NCBI GenBank assembly: GCA_003139735.1
Contig: PLGA01000095.1
Coordinates: forward strand, 1 to 9,206
Direction of reading: 5' to 3'
Origin: Bryobacterales bacterium
GTDB taxonomy: Bacteria > Acidobacteriota > Terriglobia > Bryobacterales > Bryobacteraceae
Length of the DNA: 9,206 nt
Shown here in pieces: positions 7,384-9,206 of this stretch. Each line of letters begins with the position of its first letter. The stretch's first letter is position 1. The position numbers and the translations under genes are program-made. The notes beneath the pieces are model-generated. The model had not been told where the DNA came from. It searched no databases and worked only from the letters and a program-made list of their open reading frames with translations.

Positions 7384-7651
7384 TCCGATCCGTTTTACCC
7401 TTCCATATTTCACCAGGGTGGTCCAGTTGTGCATAAGGGCACACATCGGTTTTCTAATCCCGTGTTACAAAGTCTGATGAGGGGCAGTCACACGTCAGGC
7501 GAATTATTCTGCTATTCCGTCGCGGGATCCTGTAAGTTGTGGCGTTTAAAGGTAATAATCATCCTTAATGAGAGAGCCTGATCGTCCCGCGGAGAGGCGC
7601 CGGAACCGGGGTTCGCGCGCCGCTGCCGCTATAATCAAATCGGAGATTAGG
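7384..7651. other. Intergenic spacer between infA and the AAA+-receiver gene
   Basis: About 268 bp with no convincing gene. It is locally less GC-rich than the surrounding genes from about 7384 to 7567. Only weak structures are visible: TGTGC/GCACA around 7428-7443, and an extended -10-like TGTTACAAA at 7463-7471 lacking a clear -35. The last 84 bp (7568-7651) are open in frame with the next gene from an ATG at 7568, but would encode a basic, non-family N-terminus and are treated here as leader. No terminator is recognised after infA. Confidence 0.5.
7630..7645 (+). promoter_or_regulatory. TATAAT box and GGAG ribosome site ahead of the GTG start
   Basis: A perfect TATAAT (7630-7635) stands before GGAG (7642-7645), which is 6 nt from an in-frame GTG (7652-7654). 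The ribosome site supports the GTG as start. The TATAAT has no clear -35, and a transcript starting at about 7642 would have a leader of only about 10 nt, so the promoter role is tentative while the start-site role is firmer. Confidence 0.45.
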
Positions 7652-9091
7652 GTGGATAAGCCAAAGAGTACGCAAGGCAGAGCCAAGAGGCCCGCATTGG
7701 ACCCCATCGAGGACCTCACGGCCATGTTGTCCCGGAAGGTGGTCGGCCAGCCGGCTGCCACCAAGCTCATCGTGCCCTACATTCAGATGTTCCAGGCAGG
7801 CTTGGCGCCGGAAGGCCGGCCCGTGGGCATATTCCTGCTGCTCGGCCCCACCGGCACCGGCAAGACCAAGACCGTCGAGGCTCTCGCCGAAGTGCTCCAT
7901 GGCAGCGAGAAGAACGTCCTCAAGGTCGATTGCGGCGAATTCCAGATGGAGCACGAGGTCGCCAAGTTGATCGGCGCGCCGCCAGGCTACCTAGGTCACC
8001 GCGAAACCCAGCCCATGCTCACCCAGCAGAAGCTGACTTCCGTGACCAGCGAGAAATGCAACCTTTCGCTGGTGCTCTTCGACGAAATCGAAAAGGCCGC
8101 GCCCTCCATGACCCGCTTGCTTTTGGGCGTTTTGGACAAAGGCGTGCTGCGTCTGGGCGACAACACTACCGTGAACTTCGAAAAGAGCCTGGTGTTCCTC
8201 ACCAGCAACCTCGGCGCGCGCGAGATGGTCAACGAAATCAACCCGGAGTTCGGCTTCCAGTCGGTCAGGGGCGGCGACCGGCCGGACCTCACCGGCAAAT
8301 TGCAGAGCATCGGACTGGTGGCCGTCCGGAAACGCTTTTCACCCGAGTTCGTGAACCGCATCGATTGCATCATCACCTACCAGCCGCTCTCGCCGGAAGC
8401 CCTTTCGTCGATTCTCGACTTGCAGATGGCGGACCTGCAAAACCACGTCAACACGCGTCTCGGCAATCGCTCGTTCACCCTGGACATTTCCCTCGACGCC
8501 CGCCGGTTCCTGTTGGAGAAGGGATCCAGTCCGGAATACGGCGCGCGCGAGTTGAACCGCACCATTCACCGTTTTCTGACGCAGCCGCTGGCCACTCTGG
8601 TCGCCACCAATCAAATCAGCCCGGGCGCCAAGGTGCTGGTGGAAGTGGCCGCGAACCGCGACAAGCTGAACATCCAGTCGGTCGAAGCCGAGGCCGCCGC
8701 CGCGCCGGCGCATCCCACCGTGATGCTGGTGGACGATAATCGCGACCTGCTGCATTTTCTGGAGCGCCTGATGGCCGATGCCGGCTGGACCTTGCTTACC
8801 GCGGAATCGACTACCGAGGCCAAACGTTTGATGGCCCTGCACAAGCCCGACGCCGCGCTGCTCGACTACATGCTGCCCGATGGCAACGGCGTGGAGCTCG
8901 GCGTGGAGTTCCTTCAGTCCGCGCCCGCCGCGCTGGTGATCGTGATGACGGGGACCATCCTCCCTCCCGAAGAGGAAGCCCTCTGCGAGGAGCACAATTT
9001 CCCGGTGTTGCGAAAGCCCTTCCTGGCCTCGGACGTGATGAACCAGATCCGCAGCCGGCTGGCGTCGATCGGCGCCACCGGGCGCAGCTAA
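7652..9091 (+). CDS. Clp/HSP100 D2-type AAA+ ATPase fused to C-terminal response-regulator receiver
   Basis: A 479-aa protein (GTG start) with two parts. Residues 20-345 form one AAA+ module of the ClpA/ClpB second-ring type: VVGQ (30-33), Walker A GPTGTGKT (65-72), pore loop GAPPGYLG (Tyr113), Walker B VLFDEIEKA (141-149), sensor 1 Asn186 in LTSNLG, arginine finger Arg236 in FSPEFVNRID, sensor 2 Arg299 in YGARELNR, and the small D2 C-domain. Residues 356-470 form a receiver with acidic Asp361/362, phospho-acceptor Asp405 in ALLDYMLPDG, Thr433 and Lys455 in RKPF. There is no Clp N-domain, D1 ring or ClpB middle domain. It is expected to form an ATP-driven ring that threads protein substrates, perhaps gated by phosphorylation (inference). 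It is not NtrC-like: there is no GAFTGA and the receiver is C-terminal. A ClpP-docking tripeptide is uncertain; GF (201-202) and IGL (220-222) are candidates. An ATG at 7568 would add 28 residues but lacks a ribosome site. No protease or cognate kinase is adjacent. Confidence 0.93.
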   Translation: MDKPKSTQGRAKRPALDPIEDLTAMLSRKVVGQPAATKLIVPYIQMFQAGLAPEGRPVGIFLLLGPTGTGKTKTVEALAEVLHGSEKNVLKVDCGEFQMEHEVAKLIGAPPGYLGHRETQPMLTQQKLTSVTSEKCNLSLVLFDEIEKAAPSMTRLLLGVLDKGVLRLGDNTTVNFEKSLVFLTSNLGAREMVNEINPEFGFQSVRGGDRPDLTGKLQSIGLVAVRKRFSPEFVNRIDCIITYQPLSPEALSSILDLQMADLQNHVNTRLGNRSFTLDISLDARRFLLEKGSSPEYGARELNRTIHRFLTQPLATLVATNQISPGAKVLVEVAANRDKLNIQSVEAEAAAAPAHPTVMLVDDNRDLLHFLERLMADAGWTLLTAESTTEAKRLMALHKPDAALLDYMLPDGNGVELGVEFLQSAPAALVIVMTGTILPPEEEALCEEHNFPVLRKPFLASDVMNQIRSRLASIGATGRS

Positions 9092-9151
9092 ACATCGCGT
9101 CGTTATTGTTTGCGCAAGGAGCACTCGTTGGCGGCGCAGTTCGACTGCCGG

Positions 9152-9179
9152 GTAGGGGTCGGGCATGCCCGACCCCTAC
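9152..9179. repeat. Perfect 28-bp palindrome after the AAA+-receiver gene
   Basis: GTAGGGGTCGGGCA (9152-9165) is followed directly by its exact reverse complement (9166-9179), 60 bp after the TAA of the AAA+-receiver gene. A 5-bp hairpin GCAGT-TCG-ACTGC (9136-9148) precedes it. No T-run follows. It may help end or protect the upstream transcript, or be one copy of a dispersed palindromic repeat. Its core is unlike the 45-117 repeat, so two families would be present. Confidence 0.8.
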
Positions 9180-9206
9180 GGCGGATGCGCAATTACTTAT
9201 GACGTT

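Noticed and set aside
7568..7651. ATG at 7568 as start of the AAA+-receiver gene
   Set aside because: There is no ribosome site at a usable distance, and the extra 28 residues are Arg/Ala-rich and family-unlike. GTG at 7652 has GGAG 6 nt upstream. Not fully excluded.
7652..9091. Interpretation as an NtrC-type sigma54 activator
   Set aside because: There is no GAFTGA loop or DNA-binding helix-turn-helix, and the receiver is C-terminal. The pore loop GAPPGYLG and the D2 small domain place it in the Clp/HSP100 clade.
9127..9201. Possible 24-codon peptide after AAGGAG from a TTG at 9127
   Set aside because: The frame runs straight through the perfect palindrome and shows no coding character, so the ribosome-like AAGGAG is likely chance.

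Overview
This GC-rich window looks like chromosomal DNA of an acidobacterium, most likely near Candidatus Solibacter / Bryobacterales. That placement rests on recognition, not a search: the style of the secreted TPR protein, the very large soluble PAS/GAF hybrid kinase, the csp-infA pair outside a ribosomal-protein operon, and GC-rich palindromic repeats in intergenic positions. It carries six protein-coding genes and no tRNA, rRNA, CRISPR array or transposase.

Layout. Positions 1-196 are non-coding and hold a 27-bp perfect inverted repeat. Positions 197-3676 (minus strand) encode a soluble hybrid histidine kinase (PAS-GAF-PAS-GAF-PAS-HisKA-HATPase-REC), probably starting at a TTG behind a perfect AGGAGG. 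A 176-bp divergent region separates it from a plus-strand pair: an exported TPR protein with a degenerate metallopeptidase-like N-terminal half (3853-5526), and an MFS transporter (5523-6719) whose GTG start overlaps the preceding TGA. Next come a perfect TATAAT, a terminator-like hairpin, a cold-shock protein gene (6905-7108), a very stable U-less hairpin, and infA for IF-1 (7165-7383). After a 268-bp spacer lies a plus-strand gene (about 7652-9091) joining one Clp/HSP100 D2-type AAA+ module to an intact C-terminal receiver domain. The window ends with a perfect 28-bp palindrome.

How the parts may work together. The kinase and the AAA+-receiver protein are both phosphotransfer proteins, but 4 kb and opposite strands separate them, so any partnership is a guess. 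Csp and IF-1 are small OB-fold RNA-binding proteins. Members of both families are known to melt RNA hairpins and act as antiterminators, and here a terminator-like hairpin precedes csp and a stable hairpin lies between csp and infA. This suggests, without proving, an autoregulated RNA-chaperone unit. The most unusual gene is the Clp-D2/receiver fusion: a predicted unfoldase-type motor with a complete set of phosphorylation-site residues.
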